This document shows positions 6,053-13,316 of a stretch of 15,442 bases of DNA, piece by piece. Made by a program: the position numbers and the translations under genes. The notes beneath the pieces were generated by a model that saw only the letters and a list, made by a program, of their open reading frames with translations, had not been told where the DNA came from and made no database searches. How positions within the stretch are numbered: position 1 is the first letter of the stretch; every line of letters starts with the position of its first letter. The stretch is from Kiritimatiellia bacterium (GTDB lineage Bacteria > Verrucomicrobiota > Kiritimatiellia > RFP12 > UBA1067). The stretch spans positions 1-15,442 of the forward strand of contig JAEDMN010000050.1 in assembly GCA_016302985.1 (NCBI GenBank), read 5' to 3'.

Positions 6053-8731
6053 ATGAAGATTGGTTATCTCTCCTGTTTGATCCTCCTGTGCGGTGTCTCC
6101 GGCGCCTGGGCGCGGCCCGTCGCCCCGACGGACTGGTCCGGCTCGCCGATCCAGTGGTGCGCGCGCGCCGACCGGCTCGACTGCCTGGGTGGCGGCTTCG
6201 CCCCGGCGAAGGGCTTCGCCCGCGGCGCGCGGATGTCCCTCGAGGCCACCGTCGTGCCGCGGTCCATTGGCACGAACAACACGAACTATGCGACTTTCGG
6301 CGTCGCGGCCGTCGACTCCGAGGAGCGTTTCTGGCACCTCGCGCTCGCGCGCGAGCCGCTCGACCGCGGCGGGAAGCACTTCGTCGAGCTGGCCGAGCGC
6401 AACAACGGGATCTGGCCGGCCCAGGGCGCGGAGCGCCTGCGGGTCCTGCCCGGCGGCGTCCAGAAGAAGGATCCCTGGCAGTTCGGCGAGACGTATCGGC
6501 TTTCGATCTGGTTTGCGGACGGCACGGTGCACGGCGAGGTGCGGGACGCGTCCGGCGCCGTCGTCTGGCGGCGCGGCTACGCGCTGAAGGACGGCTGCGT
6601 GAAGGGCGGCCAGCCCGCGCTGCGCGCGACGGGGACGTTCAGGGCGGATGTGCTCACGGCGGACGCCGAGAGCGCGGACCCGCTGCCCGCTCTGCCGGCG
6701 GCCTCCGCCACGTTCCCGTCCTACGTGCGCCGCACGCCCGCCGCGTCGGACGTGCGGTACCGCGCGACGGGATTCTTCCGCATCGAGCGGGGCGCGGACG
6801 GACGCGACCGCGCGATCGACCCCGAGGGACGCGAGGTCGTCCTGCTGGGCTGCGGCACGGTCCGCTACGACGGCCACCGCGGCCGCGCGAAGGTCCGCTA
6901 CTACAAGGAATGGAACGACGCGCACTACCCGTCCCGCGCCGCCTGGGAGGAGGAGACGCTCGCGCGCCTGGCCGACTGGGGCTTCAACCGCGTGAGCGGC
7001 GGCGACAAGTCCCTCTTCCGCCGCGGGTTCATGCATTCCGTCCACCTGTCCATGGGAAGCCGTCTCTGCTCGACCGACATGCCGGAGGAGTTCTGGATCT
7101 GTCCGAACCCCGGCAAGCCCTGCGCGGCCTTCCCGAACGTCTTCCATCCGCGTTTCCGGGCCTGGTGCGACTGGGTCGCGCAGAAGTTCTGCGCGCCGAA
7201 CCGGGAAGACCCCTGGCTCTTCGGCTACTACACGGACAACGAACTCGCGTGGTGGGGACGCGGCGCGCGCGACGTCGGCCTCTACAACGAGGTCCTGAAG
7301 CTCCCCGCGGACCACACCGCCCGCCAGGCCCTCGCGAAGTTCGCCGCAGAGCGCGGCGTGGCGCCCGAGAAGGCCACGCCGGAGATGAAGCTCGACTTCC
7401 TGCGCCTCGCCGCCGAAATCTACTTCCGCGAATGCGCGGCCGCCATCCGCGCGGCCGACCCCAACCACCTCGTGCTCGGCGCACGCTTCGCCGGCCTGAA
7501 CGGCGCGCACCCCGCGGTCTGGGAGATCGCGGGACGCCACTGCGACGTCGTCACGTTCAACATCTATCCCTGGGCGGACCTCGAACGCAACGTCGTGCGG
7601 CTCTCCCCCGCGCCGGACGCCGAGACGCTCGCCGATGCCTTCGCCGCGCGCCACGCGGTCGTGAAGAAGCCGTTCCTCATCACCGAGTGGAGCTTCCCCG
7701 CCCTCGATTCCGGCCTTCCCTGCACGCATGGCGCGGGCCAGCGCTTCCAGACGCAGGCGCTGCGCGCGCAGGCGACGGAGCTCTTCGTCCGCACGGTGCT
7801 CAACTGCCCGAGCGTGCTCGGCTACGACTACTTCATGTGGGTCGACCAGCCGCCGGAGGGCATCTCCGACGTCTTCCCCGAGGACTCCAACTACGGCCTC
7901 GTGAGCGAGAAGGGGAAGCCCTATCCGCTCGTCGACGTCTTCGCGCGCCTGCAGAAGGACGTCGCGTCCGTCCGCGCCGTGGGCCTGCCGCAGGTCCGTC
8001 CCGCGCCGCCGAAGCCCCTCGCCCCGACCGCGGGGGAGATCAAGGCGCAGCTGGAATCCTCCCCCTTGGGTTGCGCGCCGGCCTCCGGCGCGCGCGAAGC
8101 GGCGGCCCCGCGCGCGGCCCTCCTCCTCCCCGAGCCGAAGCCCGGCAAGGGCCCCGTCCTGAAGGACGTGAAGACGGCGGACGGCCGCCTGCTGGGCGAC
8201 TTCACCCTGATGGTCTCGTTCCTGCAGGACGGCGGCCGGACCTGGGCGTCGCTCGGCCGCGTCGTCTCCGCGACGCGCACGGGCGACAACGCCTGGACCG
8301 TCGTCGGCGAGGGCTACGGACGGAAGGGCTACCGCTACCAGCTGACCTTTGAACTCACGTTCTTCCCGGGCGCGGACCATTTCCTCGCGAACGTCGTCGA
8401 GCTGAAGAACTCCGGCACGCGGCCGCTGGACGTGAAGGCGCTCTACTTCCGGACCGAGGCGCCGTTCGCCGCCGAGGACGTGGCGCCGCGCGTGCCGAAC
8501 CTCTGGCAGGCGCCCTGCGCCGCGCGCTGGAGCGCCCCCGACGGCCGCTGGTTCGGCGTCCGCTCGACCGCGGCCACGGCCACGCGCTTCACGTTCAATT
8601 TCAACAGGGACCGCCGCTCGCAGCATCCCGACGCGACCTTCGAACCGGTTGAGCACCAGCTGCTCGCCCCGGGCGCGTCGTACCGTCCCGAGGGGACGAT
8701 GTGGTGCGTCGTCGAGGGCGGTATGCGCTAG
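6053..8731 (+). CDS. Secreted clan GH-A glycoside hydrolase, agarase-like, multidomain
   Basis: The 892-residue product begins with a signal peptide (hydrophobic 4-16, AWA before residue 21). Residues ~25-210 look like a beta-sandwich. Residues ~236-640 form a TIM barrel opening with FFRIERGADGRDRAIDPEGR (241-260), typical of agarase-like (GH50/GH86-type) enzymes. GYYTDNELAWW (391-401) supplies predicted acid/base E397. FLITEWSFPALDSG (541-554) supplies predicted nucleophile E545, and both are at usual clan GH-A positions. A low-complexity linker (~665-690) joins a C-terminal beta-rich domain (~700-892). It would act outside the cytoplasm on a polysaccharide or oligosaccharide. I cannot fix the family number or substrate: agarose-type galactans are possible, but other beta-linked glycans are equally open. 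It is expressed from its own promoter immediately upstream. Confidence 0.8.
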   Translation: MKIGYLSCLILLCGVSGAWARPVAPTDWSGSPIQWCARADRLDCLGGGFAPAKGFARGARMSLEATVVPRSIGTNNTNYATFGVAAVDSEERFWHLALAREPLDRGGKHFVELAERNNGIWPAQGAERLRVLPGGVQKKDPWQFGETYRLSIWFADGTVHGEVRDASGAVVWRRGYALKDGCVKGGQPALRATGTFRADVLTADAESADPLPALPAASATFPSYVRRTPAASDVRYRATGFFRIERGADGRDRAIDPEGREVVLLGCGTVRYDGHRGRAKVRYYKEWNDAHYPSRAAWEEETLARLADWGFNRVSGGDKSLFRRGFMHSVHLSMGSRLCSTDMPEEFWICPNPGKPCAAFPNVFHPRFRAWCDWVAQKFCAPNREDPWLFGYYTDNELAWWGRGARDVGLYNEVLKLPADHTARQALAKFAAERGVAPEKATPEMKLDFLRLAAEIYFRECAAAIRAADPNHLVLGARFAGLNGAHPAVWEIAGRHCDVVTFNIYPWADLERNVVRLSPAPDAETLADAFAARHAVVKKPFLITEWSFPALDSGLPCTHGAGQRFQTQALRAQATELFVRTVLNCPSVLGYDYFMWVDQPPEGISDVFPEDSNYGLVSEKGKPYPLVDVFARLQKDVASVRAVGLPQVRPAPPKPLAPTAGEIKAQLESSPLGCAPASGAREAAAPRAALLLPEPKPGKGPVLKDVKTADGRLLGDFTLMVSFLQDGGRTWASLGRVVSATRTGDNAWTVVGEGYGRKGYRYQLTFELTFFPGADHFLANVVELKNSGTRPLDVKALYFRTEAPFAAEDVAPRVPNLWQAPCAARWSAPDGRWFGVRSTAATATRFTFNFNRDRRSQHPDATFEPVEHQLLAPGASYRPEGTMWCVVEGGMR
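8073..8093. repeat. 9-bp perfect inverted repeat inside the interdomain linker of the glycosidase
   Basis: GCGCGCCGG (8073-8081), loop CCT and CCGGCGCGC (8085-8093) form a strong hairpin within the coding sequence. The translated region (about residues 670-690: CAPASGAREAAAPRA) is an Ala/Pro-rich linker between the barrel and the C-terminal domain. The hairpin keeps the frame open. Confidence 0.7.
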
Positions 8732-8755
8732 ACCGTCCCCAGAAGGGGTAAAAGG

Positions 8756-8764
8756 TGGTATAAT
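8756..8764 (+). promoter_or_regulatory. Extended -10 promoter for the secreted lactonase-like gene, predicted leaderless
   Basis: TGG followed by a perfect TATAAT (8759-8764) ends nine bases before the ATG at 8774. The transcript should start at or within a few bases of the start codon. No Shine-Dalgarno is visible, as the spacer is CTACCCCCT. GGGGTA (8745-8750) and TACCCC (8766-8771) flank the box as an inverted repeat and could be an operator. Confidence 0.6.
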
Positions 8765-8773
8765 CTACCCCCT

Positions 8774-9904
8774 ATGAAGAACACCTTTGCCTTTTATCTT
8801 GCGTGTGCAGCCTCGCTTTCCGTCCTCTCCGCCTTCGCCGGCGCCAAGTCCGTCGGCTATGTCGGTGCCAGCAGCGGGGGCAAGCCCGGCGCGCTCCATG
8901 TCGTCGAGGTCGACAACGAGACCGGCGTCGTCGCAGTGAAGGGCGCGCTGCCCGCCGCCGACACGACGTACATCGCCGTCAACAAGGCGCGCACGCGTCT
9001 CTACACGTCCTGCTCCGGCGCCGAATTCGGCGGGAAGGGCGCGAACGGCGGCGTGGCCGTCTACGAGCTCGACGCCGCGGGCCGGCCCGGCAGGCGTCTG
9101 GACGCCGTCGCCACGAAGCGCGGCGCCCCCTGTCACATCTCGATCTCCCCCGACGAGAAGCGACTCGTCTTCGCCGAATACAGCCAGGGCACGGCCGGCT
9201 GGGTCTCGCTGAACGCGGACGGCACGTTCGCGAAGGACACGCTCGGCGTCGTCGTCTCGTCCGACCCCGTCGGTCCGGACAAGTCCCGTCAGGAGCGCCC
9301 GCACTGCCACTGCGCCCGCACGACCCCCGACGGCAAGTACACCTGCGTCGTCGACCTCGGCACGGACCGCGTGAAGGTCTTCTCCGCGAAGGACGGCGCG
9401 TTTGTCCGCGACCTGGTCACGACGCCCGCGGGCGGCGGTCCCCGCCACCTCGTCTTCCACCCGAACGGGAAGTTCGCGTTCCTGCTGTTCGAGCTGAAGA
9501 ACCTCGTCACGAGCTACGCGTACGCGGACGGCGTCTTCACGCCCGTCATGCAGCTGTCGCTCCTGCCCGAGGACTTCAAGGACTTCTCGAAGGCCGCCGC
9601 GATCAAGCTCTCCGAGGACGCCACCGAGCTCTACTGCACGAACCGCGGCCACGAGTCCGTCGCCGTCTTCTCCGTGGACGGGACCACCGGCCGTCTCGCG
9701 CGCCGCGGCATCATGAAGATCGAGGCCAGCTTCCCCTGGGACTTCGAGTTCATGCCCGGCGGCAAGATCCTCGCCGTCGGCCTGATGAAGGACAAGTCGC
9801 TGCGCACCTACCGCTACGACCGGGCGGCCTGCACGCTCACGCCCGTCGACGTCGCGAAGGACATGGGTCCCGTCTTCTGCTCGACCTTCTTCCCCGCGAA
9901 CTGA
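8774..9904 (+). CDS. Secreted lactonase-family seven-bladed beta-propeller (Pgl/YbhE-like)
   Basis: The 376-residue protein begins with a signal peptide (MKNTFAFYLACAASLSVLSA, then FAGA, cleavage about residue 23). The rest shows repeated propeller blades ending in patterns such as GGVAVYELD, DRVKVFSAKDG and ESVAVFSVDG. The blocks ERPHCHCARTTPDGKY and GGGPRHLVFHPNGKFAF and the late CTNRGHESVAVF are hallmarks of the 6-phosphogluconolactonase YbhE family (lactonase propeller, PF10282 type). Family members hydrolyse sugar lactones or act on cyclic acids. The cytoplasmic Pgl role does not fit a signal peptide, so a periplasmic or extracellular lactone or a binding role is more likely. It has its own promoter upstream. 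The next gene starts 62 bases after its stop. Confidence 0.85.
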   Translation: MKNTFAFYLACAASLSVLSAFAGAKSVGYVGASSGGKPGALHVVEVDNETGVVAVKGALPAADTTYIAVNKARTRLYTSCSGAEFGGKGANGGVAVYELDAAGRPGRRLDAVATKRGAPCHISISPDEKRLVFAEYSQGTAGWVSLNADGTFAKDTLGVVVSSDPVGPDKSRQERPHCHCARTTPDGKYTCVVDLGTDRVKVFSAKDGAFVRDLVTTPAGGGPRHLVFHPNGKFAFLLFELKNLVTSYAYADGVFTPVMQLSLLPEDFKDFSKAAAIKLSEDATELYCTNRGHESVAVFSVDGTTGRLARRGIMKIEASFPWDFEFMPGGKILAVGLMKDKSLRTYRYDRAACTLTPVDVAKDMGPVFCSTFFPAN

Positions 9905-9966
9905 GTGGTCCTGAATTGAAGCCGATATCCCAGGAAGAGAAGTCGGCGGCGTGTACGCTGTCCGAC

Positions 9967-11298
9967 ATGGAGATCTTCATCTTCCCCGAGCTCATGTACG
10001 CCCTCGTGCTGGCGAACATGCTCTCCCCGCGCCTCTGGGCGTGGCGCGAACTCGAATGGTTCGCGGGAATCCGCGAGATGCGCCCGAAGAAGCGCCTGCA
10101 GCGCCTCCGGCAGCACATCATGGACAACTACACGTTCAACCTCGACCTCGACACGTGGGGGTTGACGCGGCAGCAGCGCGAACTGGCGCGCTTCGCGCCG
10201 TTCCTCTCCCCGGAGGAGATCTCCAGCTCGAACGCGCTTTTCGGCTACCACGGGGACGCCTACTACTACGACATCGACATCCGCCGGCATTTCGGACTCG
10301 ACAAGTACGATTCGGACACGATCCCGTACTGGAAGACCGAGACGGTCGAGGCGATGGACGCCTTCCGCCACAAGGAGGGCCATGCCGTGGGCGCGGGCGA
10401 ATGCGTCTCCCTCGCGGGCCTCTACGCGGCGGCCGCGTTCGTCGTCTGCGGCCTGCCCCTCGAGTCCATCTACCTGATGGCGACGCCGCTCCACTCCCAG
10501 AACTTCCTGGACGTCGACGGCGGCATCCTCACGAACAACCGCCGCCTCGTCACGCGGGCGATGTGGGCGAACGGCACCGTCATCTCCCAGCAGGCGCGCC
10601 GCGCGCTCGAGCACGAGCGGGTGACGATCGTCTCCCACTGCACGGGCTACATGCACCTGCTCTACCCCGAGGCCACGATCGCGCCGGACGCCTACGCCGC
10701 CTTCGGGGAGAAGCTGCGTGGATTCCTGCAGCCGCCGGAGGACGCCGTCGACCGGCGCGTCGTCGAGCCGCGCCTGCCCGATGCGGGTCGCGTGGCGTTC
10801 CGTGCGGACGACGAACCGCTCGGCCTCACGCCCGACATGGGCCGGGACGAGATCGCGAACCGCCTCGCGGCGCTGCGCGCGACGAACCGCGCGGCCGCGC
10901 TGGCGCCCTACGCCGCGCACGCCCTCGGCGAGGTCGAGGCCGCGCCGTTCGTGCAGGCCGCCCTGGAGCGCTGCCCCGTCTCGCGCCTCGCCCTGAAGGG
11001 GCTCGACGAGGCGGCCGTGCTCGCGCGGATCTCGGACCTGCCGAACGCGTCGATCTACGACGGGACGTCCCGTCTCGCCCAGCCGGACGAGGCGTGGAAC
11101 TACGGTCGCGGCGACGGGCTGGAGAAGTGCCTTCTGGCGGCGAACGTGCTGGGCGGCGACGAGATTTCAATTGCGGACGGCACCGCGGCGCTGACGCGCG
11201 GCGGGCGGACCGTCTGCGCGTTCCCGACGGCGAAGGTGCCGCTGGAGAGATGCTGGCCGCTGGCGGGCGTGCACCCGCCGGCGCTGGAGGAACTCTGA
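9967..11298 (+). CDS. Conserved protein of unknown function with transglutaminase-like Cys/His/Asp pattern
   Basis: I do not recognise a named family for this 443-residue protein. It has no signal peptide. The N-terminal half looks well folded: a helical start rich in Trp (WAWRELEWF, 24-32), DNYTFNLDLDTWGLT (53-67), then GYHGDAYYYDIDIRRHFGLD (93-112). GAGECVSLAGLYAAAAF (142-158) is followed by MATPLHSQNFLDVDGGI (171-187). A Cys (C146) at the start of a helix, then a His (H176) and an Asp (D182 or D184) on following strands, recall the transglutaminase-like cysteine peptidase core. That is inference from spacing only. Beyond ~residue 250 the sequence is Ala-rich and more variable. The ATG at 9967 lacks a close Shine-Dalgarno; CAGGAAGAG at 9931 is distant, and an in-frame TTG at 9916 is possible. 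bioD starts 12 bases after the stop, suggesting one operon. Confidence 0.8.
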   Translation: MEIFIFPELMYALVLANMLSPRLWAWRELEWFAGIREMRPKKRLQRLRQHIMDNYTFNLDLDTWGLTRQQRELARFAPFLSPEEISSSNALFGYHGDAYYYDIDIRRHFGLDKYDSDTIPYWKTETVEAMDAFRHKEGHAVGAGECVSLAGLYAAAAFVVCGLPLESIYLMATPLHSQNFLDVDGGILTNNRRLVTRAMWANGTVISQQARRALEHERVTIVSHCTGYMHLLYPEATIAPDAYAAFGEKLRGFLQPPEDAVDRRVVEPRLPDAGRVAFRADDEPLGLTPDMGRDEIANRLAALRATNRAAALAPYAAHALGEVEAAPFVQAALERCPVSRLALKGLDEAAVLARISDLPNASIYDGTSRLAQPDEAWNYGRGDGLEKCLLAANVLGGDEISIADGTAALTRGGRTVCAFPTAKVPLERCWPLAGVHPPALEEL

Positions 11299-11310
11299 GG
11301 AGAGCTGGGT

Positions 11311-12000
11311 GTGAAGACGGGACGTGTTTTCTGGGTGTCGGGCATCGACACGGGCATCGGCAAGACCATCGCCGCGGGCCTGATGGCGCGCAGCCTGCGC
11401 GCGCGCGGCGTGGATGCGATCACGGTCAAGATGGTCCAGACCGGCAACGACGGCTATTCGGAGGACATCGACGCGCACCGCGCGATCTGCGGAACCGGCA
11501 AGCTGCCCGAGGACCTCGAGGGCCTCACCGCGCCGCAGATCTTCAAGTTCCCGTCCTCCCCGCTGCTGGCGGCCGGACTGGAAGGGCGCACGGTCGACCT
11601 GGACGCCATCGCGCAGGCGGTGAAGGCCTGCGCCGGACGGCGTGACCTCGTCATCGTCGAATCCGCGGGCGGCCTCGACGTGCCGCTGACGGAGGACGTC
11701 CTTTCCGCGGACTTCGCCGCGGCGCAGGGCTGGCCGCTCGTGCTCGTCACCTGCGGGCGCCTCGGCGGCATCAACCACGCGCTGCTTTCGCTCGAGGCCG
11801 CGAAGCTGCGCGGCATGCGCGTCGCGGGCGTCGTCCACAACTGGCACCCGGACGCGAATCCGGAGATCGACGCGGACGCGGTGGCGGCGATCCGCCGCCA
11901 TCTCGCGAAGCTGGGCTACCCGCCCGTCGTCGTCCGCGTGCCCGAGGTCCCCGCAGGCGGTCCCTGTCCCGACGTCGACTTCTCGGAGATCTTCGCATGA
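11311..12000 (+). CDS. bioD: Dethiobiotin synthetase BioD
   Basis: BioD closes the ureido ring of dethiobiotin from 7,8-diaminononanoate, CO2 and ATP in the cytoplasm. The 229-residue product has the BioD P-loop GIDTGIGKT (11-19), VKMVQTG (39-45) where the family usually has KPVQTG, D52 in the following loop, VESAGGLDVPLTED (116-129) in place of the common EGAGG form, and GRLGGINHALLSLEAAKLRG (149-168), the usual nucleotide-side block. The start is GTG at 11311 with GAGGAG (11297-11302) eight bases upstream; that site overlaps the stop of the previous gene, so translation is probably coupled. The final ATGA is shared with bioA. Length is normal. Confidence 0.93.
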   Translation: MKTGRVFWVSGIDTGIGKTIAAGLMARSLRARGVDAITVKMVQTGNDGYSEDIDAHRAICGTGKLPEDLEGLTAPQIFKFPSSPLLAAGLEGRTVDLDAIAQAVKACAGRRDLVIVESAGGLDVPLTEDVLSADFAAAQGWPLVLVTCGRLGGINHALLSLEAAKLRGMRVAGVVHNWHPDANPEIDADAVAAIRRHLAKLGYPPVVVRVPEVPAGGPCPDVDFSEIFA

Positions 12001-13316
12001 CCCCGCTCGAATACGACCGCGCCTACATCTGGCATCCCTACGCGTCGCTGAAGAATCCGCCGCCCGTGCGCCAGGTGGCGTCCGCTTCGGGCGTGAACCT
12101 GACGCTGGCCGACGGACGGCAGCTCGTGGATGCGGTCTCGAGCTGGTGGTGCGTCGCGCACGGGCACAACCACCCCGCGATCGTCGAGGCCATCCGCCGC
12201 CAGTCCGAAAAGCTCTGCCACGTGATGTTCGGGGGCTTCACGCATGCGCCCGCGGTCGAGTTGGCCGAGCGGCTCGCGCGGATCGCGCCCCCCGGCCTGA
12301 ACCGCGTGTTCTTCGCGGACTCCGGGTCGATCTCCGTCGAGGTCGCGGTCAAGATGGCGATCCAGTACCAGCAGGCGCAGGGGCGCCCCGGCCGCGGGAA
12401 GATGCTGTCCCTCAAGGGCGGCTACCACGGGGACACGGCGTGCGCGATGGCGCTCTCCGACCCCGACGGGATGCACACGCTCTTCCGCGGCATGATGCCG
12501 AGCCACTTCTTCGCCGAAAAGCCCTCCGTCGCGGTCGACGACGGGACGCCGGAGGGCCAGGCGCGCCTGGACGCCGAGATCGCGGCGCTTGCGCGCTTCG
12601 CCGACGCGCATGCGGGCGAAATCGCGGGCCTGATCTGCGAGCCGGTCTTCCAGGCCGCGAACGCGATGAACTTCTACCATCCGCGCTATCTGCAGGCGAT
12701 GCGCCGCATCTGCGACGAACACGACTTCGTGCTCGTCTTCGACGAGATCGCGGCGGGATTCTTCCGGACGGGTCCGCGCTGGGCCCATTCGCGCGCCGGC
12801 ATCGCGCCGGACGTGATGACGGTCGGCAAGGCGCTGACGGGCGGGCACATGACGCTCGCGGCGACCCTCGCCTCGGAGCGCGTGGCGGACGTGATCTCGA
12901 ACGGGTCCGTCGGCGCGTTCATGCACGGGCCGACCTACATGGCGAACCCGCTCGCCTGCGCGGCCGCGAACGCCTCGCTCGCGCTGTTCGACCAGGCGGA
13001 CTACGAAAAGGACGTCGCCCGGATCGCCCTGCAGCTGCACTTCGCCCTCGACCCGCTCGCCGGGCGGCCGAACGTGCGCGGCGTGCGCGTGCTGGGCGCG
13101 GCCGGCGTCGTGGAGGTCGAGCGCCTGCCGGCGCGCGCGGACATCGAGCGCGTCATCGACGCGCATGGCGTCTGGCTGCGTCCCTTCGCCAACTTCATCT
13201 ACGCGATGCCGCCGCTGGTGAGCGACGCGGCGACGGTCGCGCGCATCGGCGCGGCGCTGGCCGACCTCGCATCCTGCCCGCCCGGCCCCGAAACGAGCGG
13301 GGACTTCCATGAGTGA
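11997..13316 (+). CDS. bioA: Adenosylmethionine-8-amino-7-oxononanoate aminotransferase BioA
   Basis: BioA transfers an amino group, usually from S-adenosylmethionine, to 8-amino-7-oxononanoate (KAPA) to give 7,8-diaminononanoate, using PLP. The 439-residue class III aminotransferase has the BioA opening IWHPYAS (11-17), SSWWCVAHGHNHP (48-60), the PLP phosphate region ADSGSISVEVA (107-117), GYHGDT (142-147), VLVFDEIAAGFFRTG (245-259) with the ring-contact D249, and MTVGKALTGG (274-283) with K278 as the PLP lysine. R395 in GVWLRPFANF (391-400) fits the conserved arginine that binds the substrate carboxylate. The ATG overlaps the bioD stop as ATGA, and GGAG at 11985-11988 is a plausible ribosome site. 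The 3' end overlaps the next gene by 8 bases. Confidence 0.94.
   Translation: MTPLEYDRAYIWHPYASLKNPPPVRQVASASGVNLTLADGRQLVDAVSSWWCVAHGHNHPAIVEAIRRQSEKLCHVMFGGFTHAPAVELAERLARIAPPGLNRVFFADSGSISVEVAVKMAIQYQQAQGRPGRGKMLSLKGGYHGDTACAMALSDPDGMHTLFRGMMPSHFFAEKPSVAVDDGTPEGQARLDAEIAALARFADAHAGEIAGLICEPVFQAANAMNFYHPRYLQAMRRICDEHDFVLVFDEIAAGFFRTGPRWAHSRAGIAPDVMTVGKALTGGHMTLAATLASERVADVISNGSVGAFMHGPTYMANPLACAAANASLALFDQADYEKDVARIALQLHFALDPLAGRPNVRGVRVLGAAGVVEVERLPARADIERVIDAHGVWLRPFANFIYAMPPLVSDAATVARIGAALADLASCPPGPETSGDFHE

Noticed and set aside
3914..8656. Very long open frame on the minus strand (1580 codons), antisense to several genes
   Set aside because: It runs opposite five genes with clear motifs, has Arg/Ala/Val/Glu-heavy composition without domains, and is expected from the low stop frequency of complementary frames in GC-rich coding DNA.
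8803..9966. Upstream extension of the 443-residue protein through the lactonase gene
   Set aside because: The added part is Arg/Pro/Ala-rich and is the out-of-frame reading of the lactonase gene; recognisable sequence starts at about 9967.
9952..9966. A third leaderless promoter (TGTACGCT) just before 9967
   Set aside because: Only three positions match TATAAT and no -35 is present, so the evidence is too weak to list as a promoter.
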